Positions 1-6,463 of a stretch of 12,016 bases of DNA are shown in pieces. The notes beneath the pieces were generated by a model, which did no database searches, was not told the origin of the DNA, and saw only the letters and a list, made by a program, of their open reading frames with translations. A program made the position numbers and the translations under genes. The number at the start of each line of letters is the position of its first letter. Position 1 is the first letter of the stretch. The DNA is from JAYEJB01 sp034716415 (GTDB lineage Bacteria > Patescibacteriota > Patescibacteriia > SG8-24). The stretch is taken from contig JAYEJB010000044.1 of assembly GCA_034716415.1 (NCBI GenBank), forward strand, positions 1 to 12,016, written 5' to 3'.

Positions 1-78
1 GAATTACCATTCGCTGCCACCGACCGCACGGTGATGCCTGGGCGCTAATCTGAGCGGCAAAATGAGAACTTACAAACC

Positions 79-119
79 GGAAGTTTTAACTTCCCAAAAA
101 AGCGGAAGATTTAACTTCC
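79..119. promoter_or_regulatory. Two tandem palindromes, probable operator upstream of the protease gene
   Basis: Positions 79-94 read GGAAGTTTTAACTTCC, a perfect inverted repeat with 7-base arms around TT. Positions 104-119 read GGAAGATTTAACTTCC, the same site with one arm mismatch. Their centres are 25 bp apart. Both lie 24-64 bp upstream of the probable -35 box of the plus-strand protease gene. A T-run does not follow them, so a terminator is less likely than a binding site for a dimeric regulator. The binding protein is unknown. Confidence 0.55.
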
Positions 120-142
120 CTTTGACAGGTCTGTATTTTTCA

Positions 143-171
143 TTGACACTTACGCAAACTTCGTCTAAGCT
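143..171 (+). promoter_or_regulatory. Sigma70-type promoter of the protease gene
   Basis: A consensus -35 box TTGACA (143-148) is followed after 17 bp by a weak -10 box TAAGCT (166-171). A second TTGACA at 122-127 lies 21 bp upstream with no good -10 partner. A start site near 178 would give a leader of about 24 nt containing the ribosome binding site AGGAG at 191-195, six bases before the ATG. The weak -10 box makes this a moderate call. Confidence 0.45.
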
Positions 172-201
172 AAACCGTCAAGAACGAAAAAGGAGAGACA
201 A

Positions 202-786
202 ATGTTCTGGAGAAGAGCTCTTTCGATTATCGTTCCGGTCACGCTCATGCTCGTGTTTTCCGACCAATGTCAGGCACAGACCAGACCACCGGATGTCGAT
301 ATCGACGTACCCCTGATCCATCAGGAAACGGACGAATGGTGTTGGCTGGCGACGGTCGAGATGGTGCTCTATCATCACATGGGATACTCGCCCTACCAAT
401 GCGAGCTTCTCGAGGAGCGCGACGGTCACCCCGACGGAAGTTGCTGCGACTCTCCCTACAGCTGCTCGAGATGCGCTGAGGACCTTTATGAGATCCAGGA
501 GATCCTGACTGATCAGGGTGTCGCATCACGCTTCACGATGGCGCTACTGCCGAACGCGCTCTACAGTCATCTGGAAGCCGGCCACCCGGTCATCGCGCAG
601 GTAAGGAATGACGGAGTGACTCATGCCGTCGTGATACGCGGCATGCGCTACGTGCGCGACCACAGTCGGGAACACGGCTGGCGGCCGATCCTGATCATCA
701 ACGATCCCTGGCGTCATGATCCGGTCGAGATGACACATGCCGAGCTCGCCGTCGGCTGGCTCAACTCAATCATCGTCACGGAGTGA
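202..786 (+). CDS. Secreted papain-like (C39/C70-type) cysteine protease
   Basis: This 194-residue protein has a Sec signal peptide: basic residues near the start, a hydrophobic core at about 7-19, and a probable cleavage after Ala25 (CQA/QT). The mature part shows the papain-like triad. The Cys sits in the motif DEWCWLATVEM (Cys47, with Gln41 before it as a likely oxyanion residue). The His sits in THAVVIRG (His141), and the Asn/Asp in INDPW (167-168). A Cys-rich loop between them (Cys67, 81, 82, 88, 91, including a CC pair) matches bacterial AvrRpt2-like/C39-like peptidases as I know them, and suggests disulfides in an extracytoplasmic protein. It is the only plus-strand gene here and forms a single-gene unit with its own promoter, AGGAG ribosome binding site and terminator. 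The substrate is unknown. It could process or degrade peptides at the cell surface or outside. Confidence 0.85.
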   Translation: MFWRRALSIIVPVTLMLVFSDQCQAQTRPPDVDIDVPLIHQETDEWCWLATVEMVLYHHMGYSPYQCELLEERDGHPDGSCCDSPYSCSRCAEDLYEIQEILTDQGVASRFTMALLPNALYSHLEAGHPVIAQVRNDGVTHAVVIRGMRYVRDHSREHGWRPILIINDPWRHDPVEMTHAELAVGWLNSIIVTE

Positions 787-798
787 TCGCCGCAACCC

Positions 799-826
799 AA
801 AACCGCGCCCTAGAGCACGGTTTTTT
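799..826 (+). terminator. Intrinsic terminator of the protease gene
   Basis: AAAACCG (799-805) pairs with CGGTTTT (818-824). The stem extends inward by GC/GC after a single mismatch, with a six-base loop, and ends in a run of six T (821-826). It starts 12 bp after the protease stop. Read on the minus strand it ends in only four T, so it may act weakly for the converging alaS operon as well. Confidence 0.75.
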
Positions 827-833
827 CATTTCG

Positions 834-1274
834 TCACTTGATGATGTGTTCCTTCGCCATCAGAAGCAGCCGTCTATGACCTTCATGCGCGACCGCTTCC
901 ATTGCGCGATCGAACGCATACCACCCCAAGCCCTTCAGTTCTCCAGTCACCCTGGGCTCGACACCGGGACGCAGCTGGACATCGAACAGCTCGGTCACTC
1001 CTGTCTTTCCGAACCGGCTCGATTCCGGACGTTCGTATTTGAACGAGAGCGTCACGCCGGTTCCTTTGGCTTCGTATTGCTCCGGCCATAACTGCAATTC
1101 CTCCCTGAGTTCACGCCGCAGGGCCGAGATCATATCGACATCCCCTTCCTCCTGCGCGCCGCCGGGAAACGACATCTCACCGTCCAGTTCTTCGACGAGC
1201 ATCAACTCGTCGACGCCATCATGTTTCCTTGTAATCAGGGCGTACGCCTGATGGATGGTTTCTGGGGTGTCCAT
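834..1274 (-). CDS. Nudix hydrolase
   Basis: This 146-residue protein has the Nudix fold signature. FPGG lies at 36-39, followed by a Nudix box ending in RELREELQL (from 54), which carries the Arg-Glu and Glu-Glu metal-binding positions. The first half of the box is degenerate: it fits the consensus only with one extra residue, Asp replaces the usual Glu after Gly, and the conserved Gly near the end is Gln. Members hydrolyse nucleoside diphosphates linked to another group, for example damaged NTPs or nucleotide sugars. The substrate cannot be told here. I chose the ATG at 1274. A TTG at 1283 would overlap the alaS stop by 4 bases and add three residues, and neither has a strong ribosome binding site. 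The gene follows alaS with a 5-base gap, so it is probably co-transcribed and translationally coupled. Confidence 0.85.
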   Translation of the reverse strand: MDTPETIHQAYALITRKHDGVDELMLVEELDGEMSFPGGAQEEGDVDMISALRRELREELQLWPEQYEAKGTGVTLSFKYERPESSRFGKTGVTELFDVQLRPGVEPRVTGELKGLGWYAFDRAMEAVAHEGHRRLLLMAKEHIIK

Positions 1275-1279
1275 GACGT

Positions 1280-3115
1280 TCAACCTAAAATCGCCTTAAT
1301 CCGGCGGATGCCGGCACTACTGGCCTTCTCCTTCTTGATCGTAATGTGTCCGAGCTCGCTGGTGCGTTCGATGTGCGGACCACCGCAGATCTCGATCGAG
1401 AAGTAATCCGGATCTTCACCGATGAAGTAGACCTTGATCTGGTTGCCGAGCTTGGTGTACTTGTCCTCAAAGAGTCCGACGGCACCTTTCTCCTTCGCCT
1501 CCTCGACCGTCATCATCTCGAAGTGCACGGGCAGGTCGGCGTCGATCTGCTCGTTGACGATTCGCTCGACTTCGGCCCGCTGTTCTTCGGTCAGTTTCTC
1601 GCCGTGCGTGAAGTCGAACCGCAGGCGGTCCTTGGTGATGTTAGATCCTTTCTGCTCGACGTGATCGCCCAACACTTTGCGTAATGCCTGATGCATCAGA
1701 TGCGTCGCGGTATGCAGACGCACGACCTCTTCGGAGTGATCCGCTAATCCACCGGAGAACTTCTGTTCGGCTCCGGTCCGCGACAGCGCCTGATGCTTCT
1801 TGAAACGATCCTCGAACGCCGGCACGTCGACCGGCTTACCGATTACTTCTTCTGTCATCTCGCGCGGAAAACCGAACGTTTCATAAAGATGAAACGCTTC
1901 CTCGCCCGAAATGACGTCCGCCTCCTGATACTTCCGACCGAGCTTCTCCGCTTCGACCAACCCCTTCTTGAGCGCCTTGCTGAACTTCTCCTCTTCAGCC
2001 ACGATCTCGGCGAGCACCCGTTCACGATTCTCACCGATCTCCGGATACGCCGCGCCGTATTCACGGACGATAATCTCGGCGAGCTCGCCGACGAACGGCA
2101 TTTTCATGCCGAGTGAACGACCGTATCGATAAGAACGCCTGATGAGCCGACGTAGGACGTATCCCTGATCGAGATTCGACGGCACGACGCCGCGCTGGTC
2201 GCCCAGGATGAATACGGCCGACCGCACGTGATCCGCGATGATGCGGATGACGCGGTCAGTCTCCTCTTCCTCGCCATACTTCAGGTTGATACGCTTCTCG
2301 ATCTCCTCGATGAGCGGAAGGAAAAGATCAGTCTCGAACACCGATTTCGCTTCCTGCATGATCATCGCCAGCCGTTCCAGACCGCCGCCGAAATCTATGT
2401 TCTTCTGCTCCAACTCATCGTAACGTCCGTCCTCGTGCTTGAAGTATTGCATGAAGACGTTATTGCCGACTTCGACGTAACGTCCGCATGAACACGCGGG
2501 CTCACACGGCTCCAGACCTTTCCACCCGTACATGTGCTTAGTCTTGTCCTTGTCACCCAGCACGTCGTAGAAGATCTCGGAGTCAGGACCGCACGGACCG
2601 GTCTTTCCCGCCGGTCCCCACCAGTTCTCGGATTTGGGATACAGGTAGACGCGGCCGACATCACAACTGATGCCGCCCTTGCAGAAGATGTCCTGCCAGA
2701 CGGCAATGGCTTCGCTGTCGCGCGGCGCGTCCTTATCGCCTTCGAATACCGTCGCGTAGATGCGTTTCGGGTCGAGGCCGAGCACATCGGTCAAGAACTC
2801 GAATGTCCAACGGATGGCCTCCTCGCGAAAGTAATCGCCCAGGGACCAGTTCCCCAACATCTCGAAGAACGTCAGGTGCGTCGTGTCGCCGACCTCGTCG
2901 ATATCGCCGGTGCGGATGCATTTCTGCACGTTCGTCAGCCGATTGCCGCCAGGATGCGCTTCGCCCATCAGGAACGGCACCAGCGGATGCATGCCGGCCG
3001 TCGTGAACAGCACGGTCGGATCGTTTTCCGGAACAAGCGAAGCCGACGGGATGATAGTGTGGCCCCGCCCCTTGAAGAATTCCAGGTATTTTATTCTGAT
3101 TTCACTCGCATTCAT
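1280..3115 (-). CDS. alaS: Alanine--tRNA ligase without the C-terminal C-Ala domain
   Basis: The enzyme charges tRNA-Ala with alanine in the cytoplasm. The N-terminal class II catalytic region is clear: TTAGMHPLVPFLMGE, NVQKCIRTGDIDEVG, FFEMLGNWSLGDYF, a GGGLERL motif and DQGYVLRRLIRR. The editing domain is complete, with zinc ligands in HTATH (468-472) and CGGPH (577-581). The protein ends at 611 residues, shortly after the editing domain. Most bacterial AlaRS are about 850-880 residues and carry an extra coiled-coil/C-Ala region. There is no frameshift at the end, and the Nudix start lies within a few bases, so the short form looks natural. It is the middle gene of a three-gene operon, starting 9 bases after the lipoprotein stop. 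There is no strong ribosome binding site, which suggests coupling to the upstream gene. Confidence 0.97.
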   Translation of the reverse strand: MNASEIRIKYLEFFKGRGHTIIPSASLVPENDPTVLFTTAGMHPLVPFLMGEAHPGGNRLTNVQKCIRTGDIDEVGDTTHLTFFEMLGNWSLGDYFREEAIRWTFEFLTDVLGLDPKRIYATVFEGDKDAPRDSEAIAVWQDIFCKGGISCDVGRVYLYPKSENWWGPAGKTGPCGPDSEIFYDVLGDKDKTKHMYGWKGLEPCEPACSCGRYVEVGNNVFMQYFKHEDGRYDELEQKNIDFGGGLERLAMIMQEAKSVFETDLFLPLIEEIEKRINLKYGEEEETDRVIRIIADHVRSAVFILGDQRGVVPSNLDQGYVLRRLIRRSYRYGRSLGMKMPFVGELAEIIVREYGAAYPEIGENRERVLAEIVAEEEKFSKALKKGLVEAEKLGRKYQEADVISGEEAFHLYETFGFPREMTEEVIGKPVDVPAFEDRFKKHQALSRTGAEQKFSGGLADHSEEVVRLHTATHLMHQALRKVLGDHVEQKGSNITKDRLRFDFTHGEKLTEEQRAEVERIVNEQIDADLPVHFEMMTVEEAKEKGAVGLFEDKYTKLGNQIKVYFIGEDPDYFSIEICGGPHIERTSELGHITIKKEKASSAGIRRIKAILG

Positions 3116-3124
3116 AAGTCATCA

Positions 3125-3757
3125 TCACCCACACAACCCGCTCTGATCACCGAAGCATTCCCACTCCTTCTCCGTTCCGTTCAGGAAGATCGTGTAGTTG
3201 GGCCAGTACTGACGAACGGTCGCTTCGATCTGCTCCTTGAAACGCGGATCGTCACAGACCCCGCTCGTCAGCGCTTCACCGCTGATATAAACCTCGACGG
3301 TGTCCGCTCCGACACCTTGGACCTGATCGACCATGAGCGTCGACTGCCAGAGCGAGTTGTACATTGCGTTGACCGTCGCATCCCTGACCGAGAAAAGCGT
3401 CATCAGTGCGTCTTTAAGGACATCGTTCGTCGCCGCCTCGCGCGATACGCGAACGTAGCCGATACGGTCCAGACAGCCGAACGTCGCGGTCTGTAGCCGC
3501 TCGACACCGCTCGCGGGCGCGGTCTGCCCGTCCGGCAAGACCATCGCCACCGGCAAGAGGTTCTCGATCAAGTCGGCTTTCCTTCTTGAGGAGGCATTGA
3601 TGCCGGCCGTGGCCTGATTCGCCTGATTGAGCGCGGCTATCGGCGCGGCAATCGGCTTGACCGCATCCTCCGCGACTTCATCAGCCTTCTCGGCACACCC
3701 TATTCCGACCAATACTAATGCGATCGGCAGGGCGATTAACGCGTATCGTGCTTTCAT
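3125..3757 (-). CDS. GerMN-domain lipoprotein or secreted protein
   Basis: This 210-residue protein has an N-terminal signal sequence with hydrophobic residues 6-20 before Cys21. The sequence GIG before that Cys is a poor lipobox because Gly occupies the -3 position, so lipid attachment is likely but not certain. An Ala/Glu-rich linker (22-60) leads to a domain at about 80-195. Its pattern (GCLDRIGYVRVSRE, LKDALMTLFSV, VEVYISGEALTSGVCDDPRF, ending in IFLNG) matches the GerMN fold of small envelope proteins as I know the family. Cys201 and Cys209 near the end could form a disulfide. The role is unknown, presumably in the cell envelope. It is the first gene of the operon with alaS and the Nudix gene. 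No Shine-Dalgarno is seen before the ATG, where the leader is AT-rich. Confidence 0.75.
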   Translation of the reverse strand: MKARYALIALPIALVLVGIGCAEKADEVAEDAVKPIAAPIAALNQANQATAGINASSRRKADLIENLLPVAMVLPDGQTAPASGVERLQTATFGCLDRIGYVRVSREAATNDVLKDALMTLFSVRDATVNAMYNSLWQSTLMVDQVQGVGADTVEVYISGEALTSGVCDDPRFKEQIEATVRQYWPNYTIFLNGTEKEWECFGDQSGLCG

Positions 3758-3784
3758 ATATATAAGTTTAAGTTGACGCTAGAA

Positions 3785-3813
3785 ATCATAACCGACCCAG
3801 CGGTTAAGGGCAA
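3785..3813 (-). promoter_or_regulatory. Promoter of the lipoprotein-alaS-Nudix operon
   Basis: On the minus strand the -35 box TTGCCC (3808-3813) and -10 box TATGAT (3785-3790, five of six to consensus) are separated by exactly 17 bp. The predicted start near 3778 gives a leader of about 20 nt for the lipoprotein gene. Confidence 0.55.
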
Positions 3814-3872
3814 TATTGAGGTCGGGGGCGAGGGACAAGAAGTCTGAAGATCTGAGCGTCGGAAGGATAGCG

Positions 3873-3940
3873 AGAAAGTGAGAAAGTGAGACCTGCCTGC
3901 CGGCAGGCAGGGAGTGAGAAGGTCTAGGAGTATAGGAGCA
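3873..3940. repeat. 20-bp perfect palindrome flanked by 8-bp tandem repeats
   Basis: The 323-base gap 3758-4080 holds this block besides the operon promoter and a terminator. AGAAAGTG occurs twice in tandem (3873-3888). Then comes the palindrome CCTGCCTGCCGGCAGGCAGG (3892-3911), and then TAGGAGTA/TAGGAGCA (3925-3940). The palindrome core also forms the long stem of the dispersed repeat at 4893-4963 and 7897-7968. I see no gene in it. Short open frames that cross it have no homology I recognise. Confidence 0.8.
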
Positions 3941-4043
3941 CAGGATCTTCTGCTCTTTCTTTTTCCGCTAGCGACCAAAGATTATGGCCCCCACTAACCC
4001 TTTTACCCCTCTGGCGTCGCAAAATAACAACACTTAAAAGCCA

Positions 4044-4075
4044 TAAAAAAATCCTGTGCCACTGATAGCACAGGA
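4044..4075 (-). terminator. Intrinsic terminator of the HAD phosphatase gene
   Basis: On the minus strand an 8-bp perfect stem (TCCTGTGC with GCACAGGA, 4052-4059 and 4068-4075) and an 8-base loop are followed by seven T (4045-4051). It starts 5 bases after the stop codon of the gene at 4081. Confidence 0.9.
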
Positions 4076-4080
4076 GTATC

Positions 4081-4809
4081 TCACCCGGAAGCAAGCTTGT
4101 TCCTGATCCACTCGAACGCCGGATAAAAATCGCGGGTGATGACCACCTCACCGAAATACTGCCGCATACGTCGTCGGTATTCTTCATCCGAAGCGAAGCC
4201 GAATCGGTTTTCCGGCGTGATACCGAGCAGTCGGTCAGCGAGGCTGTCCCCCACTCCGAGGATGCGGCTTGGGTCCACACCATGTTCCGCCGCGAACCGC
4301 CCCGCCCAATACCCCTTGTTGGTGGGGATCACCAACGTCGTGTCGTCGCAACAACGATAGAGGGTTGTCTTCGGATCAATCACCAGTTTCAGGGCGCAGA
4401 CCTCGTCCACCAGATCCAGCGCGTCATGCGCGGCGAGCACCATCCGAATGAACGGTCTGACACTGAACGACACGACCGCGACCGGCACGCCATGCGCTTT
4501 GAGCCAGTCGAGGCACTCGAGAGCCCCCTGGCGAAAACGCAACCGTGCGACCAGCGGTGCCACGGCAAGCGGTGACAACCCATGCTTCAGAAAGACGTCC
4601 ATTTCGCTCAATAACCACTCGGTCTCTTCCTCTTTAGTGGTCACTCCACGAATGGCGCGGTCCAGGAAACGTTTGAGCAGCCCGTCGATGACCGCTATCC
4701 CCGCGGGTGACAGACCGATCTGCTCCTTCACTATCCTCAGGATCGAGATAAAACTCGGGTCCAACAACGTCCCATCGAAGTCAAAGGCCACACACCACTT
4801 ATGTTTCAT
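4081..4809 (-). CDS. HAD-superfamily phosphatase
   Basis: This 242-residue cytoplasmic hydrolase shows all four HAD motifs. DFDGT (10-14) holds the nucleophile Asp10 and acid/base Asp12. VVSFS is at about 112-116. TNKG has Lys165. GVGDSLAD (185-192) carries the metal-binding Asp188 and Asp192. The helical region between motifs I and II (about 20-90) is a C1-type cap, as in phosphoserine-phosphatase-like members, so a small phosphorylated metabolite is the likely substrate. The ATG at 4809 is preferred because GGAGGT (4819-4824) lies 9 bases upstream. The GTG at 4815, also in frame, would be only 3 bases from it. The gene stands alone, with a terminator right behind it. No clear promoter is visible upstream. 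Confidence 0.85.
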   Translation of the reverse strand: MKHKWCVAFDFDGTLLDPSFISILRIVKEQIGLSPAGIAVIDGLLKRFLDRAIRGVTTKEEETEWLLSEMDVFLKHGLSPLAVAPLVARLRFRQGALECLDWLKAHGVPVAVVSFSVRPFIRMVLAAHDALDLVDEVCALKLVIDPKTTLYRCCDDTTLVIPTNKGYWAGRFAAEHGVDPSRILGVGDSLADRLLGITPENRFGFASDEEYRRRMRQYFGEVVITRDFYPAFEWIRNKLASG

Positions 4810-4818
4810 CCGCACGTT

Positions 4819-4824
4819 ACCTCC
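4819..4824 (-). promoter_or_regulatory. Ribosome binding site deciding the HAD gene start
   Basis: GGAGGT on the minus strand is 9 bases from the ATG at 4809 and only 3 bases from the GTG at 4815. The spacing favours the ATG. Confidence 0.7.
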
Positions 4825-4892
4825 AGTCTTGGATCACGTGGTGAAAGTCAACTTAACACGGCAATTTTCAATGGTCAATTCACGCACCGCGC

Positions 4893-4963
4893 ATGAAGAC
4901 TCCCTAGACTGAAGCCCTGCCTGCCAGCAGGCAGGCCGCGATTTTCTGCGGAGGTGGATAAAA
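4893..4963. repeat. Dispersed 72-nt structured repeat, copy A
   Basis: This 71-nt stretch is about 63/72 identical to 7897-7968, with eight substitutions, all transitions, and one indel. It holds a long GC hairpin (CCTGCCTGC 4916-4924 with GCAGGCAGG 4927-4935) and a small stem (CCGC 4936-4939 with GCGG 4948-4951). It ends in AGGTGGATAAAA. It sits between the HAD gene at 4809 and the terminator of the membrane-protein gene at 5030. No coding potential is seen. Confidence 0.85.
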
Positions 4964-4990
4964 AAGACCGGACTAGTGTTAATAGTCCGG
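4960..4990 (-). terminator. Intrinsic terminator of the membrane-protein gene at 5030
   Basis: CCGGACTA (4968-4975) pairs perfectly with TAGTCCGG (4983-4990) around a 7-base loop. On the minus strand the stem is followed by TC and then six T (4960-4965). The T-run overlaps the end of repeat copy A. Confidence 0.85.
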
Positions 4991-5029
4991 CATTCGCGAA
5001 TCCGGATCAGCCGACGAAAGTGTGGCCCT

Positions 5030-5353
5030 TTAGGACCGGCGACGACGCGAGAGGATCACGTCCCTCTTTTTCGCCGCCCAGAGTTTCGCCATGCTCCAGA
5101 AGTTTTGCCGCTTCAGCTGCATCACGTGTCGGTACATCCACCACGCGCAGAACGCACCCACCGTATAGCAGATGACACTCCAGACCGAGGAGCTCGTCGT
5201 ATATGCTTCGACGATCTCCTTCAATCCGACAGCCGTAGCAAGAACAAGTCCGGCGCCCCCCACACCCCAGGCGTACCTCATGTCTCTCTTCGCGAGACGC
5301 TTGGCGACGTAATACGCCACCGCAACCAGAACCAGAAGAACGAACGTCCACAT
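5030..5353 (-). CDS. Small three-helix membrane protein, unknown function
   Basis: This 107-residue protein has three hydrophobic segments (about 2-17, 29-48 and 56-75) and a strongly basic C-terminal tail ending in RRRRS. That predicts an integral membrane protein with a cytoplasmic tail. I do not recognise a family. The start is well supported: GGAGGT (5359-5364) lies 5 bases before the ATG. It is a single-gene unit, with a terminator upstream (5426-5468) and its own terminator at 4960-4990. Its size, helix pattern and the segment around VWSVICYTVGAFCAWW resemble the protein at 5498-5827 (VWDCLYFLGGVFAVWL), so the two may be old paralogues. Holin-like or small transporter-subunit roles are possible but unsupported. 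Confidence 0.75.
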   Translation of the reverse strand: MWTFVLLVLVAVAYYVAKRLAKRDMRYAWGVGGAGLVLATAVGLKEIVEAYTTSSSVWSVICYTVGAFCAWWMYRHVMQLKRQNFWSMAKLWAAKKRDVILSRRRRS

Positions 5354-5425
5354 CTGACACCTCCTTTTGGCTGTGTAGACCAGACGATGATATCACTTCT
5401 CGCCGAGGTCGTAAACCCGGAACAT

Positions 5426-5468
5426 AAAAAAACCCCGCACCAGTCGCTACGCTCCGGTACAGGGCGGG
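5426..5468 (-). terminator. Intrinsic terminator of the membrane-protein gene at 5498
   Basis: CCCGC (5434-5438) pairs with GCGGG (5464-5468), and ACC (5439-5441) with GGT (5456-5458), separated by a bulge. On the minus strand the structure runs into seven T (5426-5432). Confidence 0.7.
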
Positions 5469-5497
5469 CCGCCCCGAGTGATGATGGTTTGAAAAGA

Positions 5498-5827
5498 TCA
5501 GCCGGGGCGACAGGACTCGTCTTTTTCGTCTTGCCTGCGCTTTTCCCTGATCAACTTTCCGCTGATGACCGCGAGCCAGACAGCGAACACGCCACCCAGG
5601 AAGTAGAGACAGTCCCACACGAGAACGTGGAACCAATGCGCATCAAAGGCGCGGCAGACATCGATGGTCACGACCGCAAACGCGCAGATCGCGGCCATGA
5701 TGAACGCCCAGAAGCGCGGACGGAGCGGCCGCCAATACAATCCCGCCATGAAACAGATCAGGCTCGCGATAAGCAATGGCGGTACGATGTTGCTCTGCAT
5801 CCAATCCCAAATAAAGAACTCTTCCAC
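5498..5827 (-). CDS. Small three-helix membrane protein with GTG start, unknown function
   Basis: This 109-residue protein has hydrophobic segments at about 12-31, 39-57 and 67-90, and a charged C-terminal tail (KLIREKRRQDEKDE). The start codon is GTG at 5827, supported by GGAGGT (5833-5838) five bases upstream. The first internal ATG would remove part of the N-terminus. I recognise no family. It lies directly upstream of the similar gene at 5030 but is separated from it by a terminator, so the two are expressed independently or by read-through. It could be a paralogue of that gene, with similar length, topology and C-terminal charge, but the sequence similarity is weak. Confidence 0.72.
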   Translation of the reverse strand: MEEFFIWDWMQSNIVPPLLIASLICFMAGLYWRPLRPRFWAFIMAAICAFAVVTIDVCRAFDAHWFHVLVWDCLYFLGGVFAVWLAVISGKLIREKRRQDEKDESCRPG

Positions 5828-5848
5828 TACGCACCTCCTCTATACGAT

Positions 5849-5877
5849 TTCATACATCGTCCGCGACCGACGATCAA
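5849..5877 (-). promoter_or_regulatory. Candidate promoter of the membrane-protein gene at 5498
   Basis: On the minus strand TTGATC (5872-5877) and TATGAA (5849-5854) are 17 bp apart. The -35 box overlaps the stop codon of the broken MFS gene. A start near 5842 would leave a leader of about 15 nt that just includes the ribosome binding site. Confidence 0.4.
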
Positions 5878-6369
5878 CTTTTCCTGATATACGGCTTGAT
5901 CGGCAAGGTCATGACCGCACTCAAAAGTCCGATGAAACTCATCGCCATGATGACGGCATGGAATCCGACCGTCTCGACCATGATGCCGCCGATCGCCGCT
6001 GCCGCTGCCGCACCAAGGTCGTCTAAGGTCATGTTGATGCCCCACTCGGTCCCCTCTTTATTCTTGTCGATGTGCCGCGTGAATATCGCCATGAATGACG
6101 GGAACGTCGCGGCCACGGTAATGCCGTAAACGAATTCGACGATGTACAACTGCAAGGGCGTCGATATGAAGAGATATGCCAGCGGAACGAGCGATGCCGC
6201 CGACGGCCGCGTTGCCGCCCTTGACGAAATCCACGACGAACAACGCGAACACCGGCCCCATCAGTCCGACCCCGCTCCACCAGATGAGATCAGATATCAG
6301 CAGGATCCTGATCGCCGGATTGATGTCCAGAAGAAACAGTTCACGGATCGGGATGACGCGTTTTTTCAT
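5874..6369 (-). pseudogene. MFS-like transporter, broken by an internal deletion and frameshift
   Basis: The minus strand encodes two pieces of one MFS-like membrane protein in different frames. The first frame begins with ATG at 6369 (MKKRVIPIRELFLL) and reads through a first membrane helix to GGNAAVGGIA, about 6190. The reading then continues in another frame as SLVPLAYLFISTPLQLYIVE, through TFPSFMAIFTRHIDKNKEG to the stop at 5874. The switch point lies near 6190-6196. From memory of half-size (six-helix) MFS proteins in Parcubacteria, about 40 residues covering helix 2 and the following loop are missing here. That points to a deletion not divisible by three, not a simple base slip. If translated, the first frame stops at 6058 after about 103 residues. 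The C-terminal half keeps about four helices. A local assembly or sequencing error is an alternative. Confidence 0.75.
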
Positions 6370-6397
6370 AGTCTGTCGTTGACTGATTCCTGTACGA

Positions 6398-6403
6398 ATT
6401 ATA
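6398..6403 (-). promoter_or_regulatory. Consensus -10 box upstream of the MFS remnant
   Basis: The minus strand has a perfect TATAAT here, 28 bases before the ATG at 6369, but no convincing -35 box at 16-18 bp. The remnant may therefore still be transcribed. Confidence 0.35.
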
Positions 6404-6425
6404 GCGCACAACGACAGAAACAACG

Positions 6426-6449
6426 AAAAGCACGCCCACGGGTGTGCTT
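6426..6449 (-). terminator. Intrinsic terminator of mnmA
   Basis: On the minus strand AAGCACACCC (6440-6449) pairs with GGGCGTGCTT (6428-6437) at nine of ten positions, followed by a run of four T that overlaps the last stem pairs. It begins 14 bases after the mnmA stop. Confidence 0.65.
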
Positions 6450-6463
6450 CCTCAAATTTCGAC

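Noticed and set aside
1..53. Possible 3' end of an upstream plus-strand gene
   Set aside because: Two frames stay open from the window edge (stops at 46-48 and 51-53), but the 15-16 codons carry no recognisable signal and neither frame can be preferred.
79..119. CRISPR-like repeats
   Set aside because: Only two units with a 9-base spacing, far too short for spacers, and no cas genes.
2534..3496. Plus-strand open frame of 320 codons
   Set aside because: It is antisense to alaS and the lipoprotein gene, both well supported, and its translation has no recognisable domain.
5007..5636. Long minus-strand open frame of 209 codons
   Set aside because: It overlaps both small membrane-protein genes in another frame, crosses the terminator at 5426-5468, and its Arg-rich, low-complexity translation looks like a shadow. 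The genes in the other frame have strong ribosome binding sites.
4976..5887. Plus-strand open frame of 303 codons
   Set aside because: It is antisense to both small membrane proteins. The Arg/His/Pro-rich translation is typical of shadow frames in GC-rich sequence.
5874..6369. Programmed ribosomal frameshift in the MFS gene
   Set aside because: No slippery site or downstream structure is seen at the switch, and a stretch of expected protein appears to be missing, which a frameshift cannot explain.
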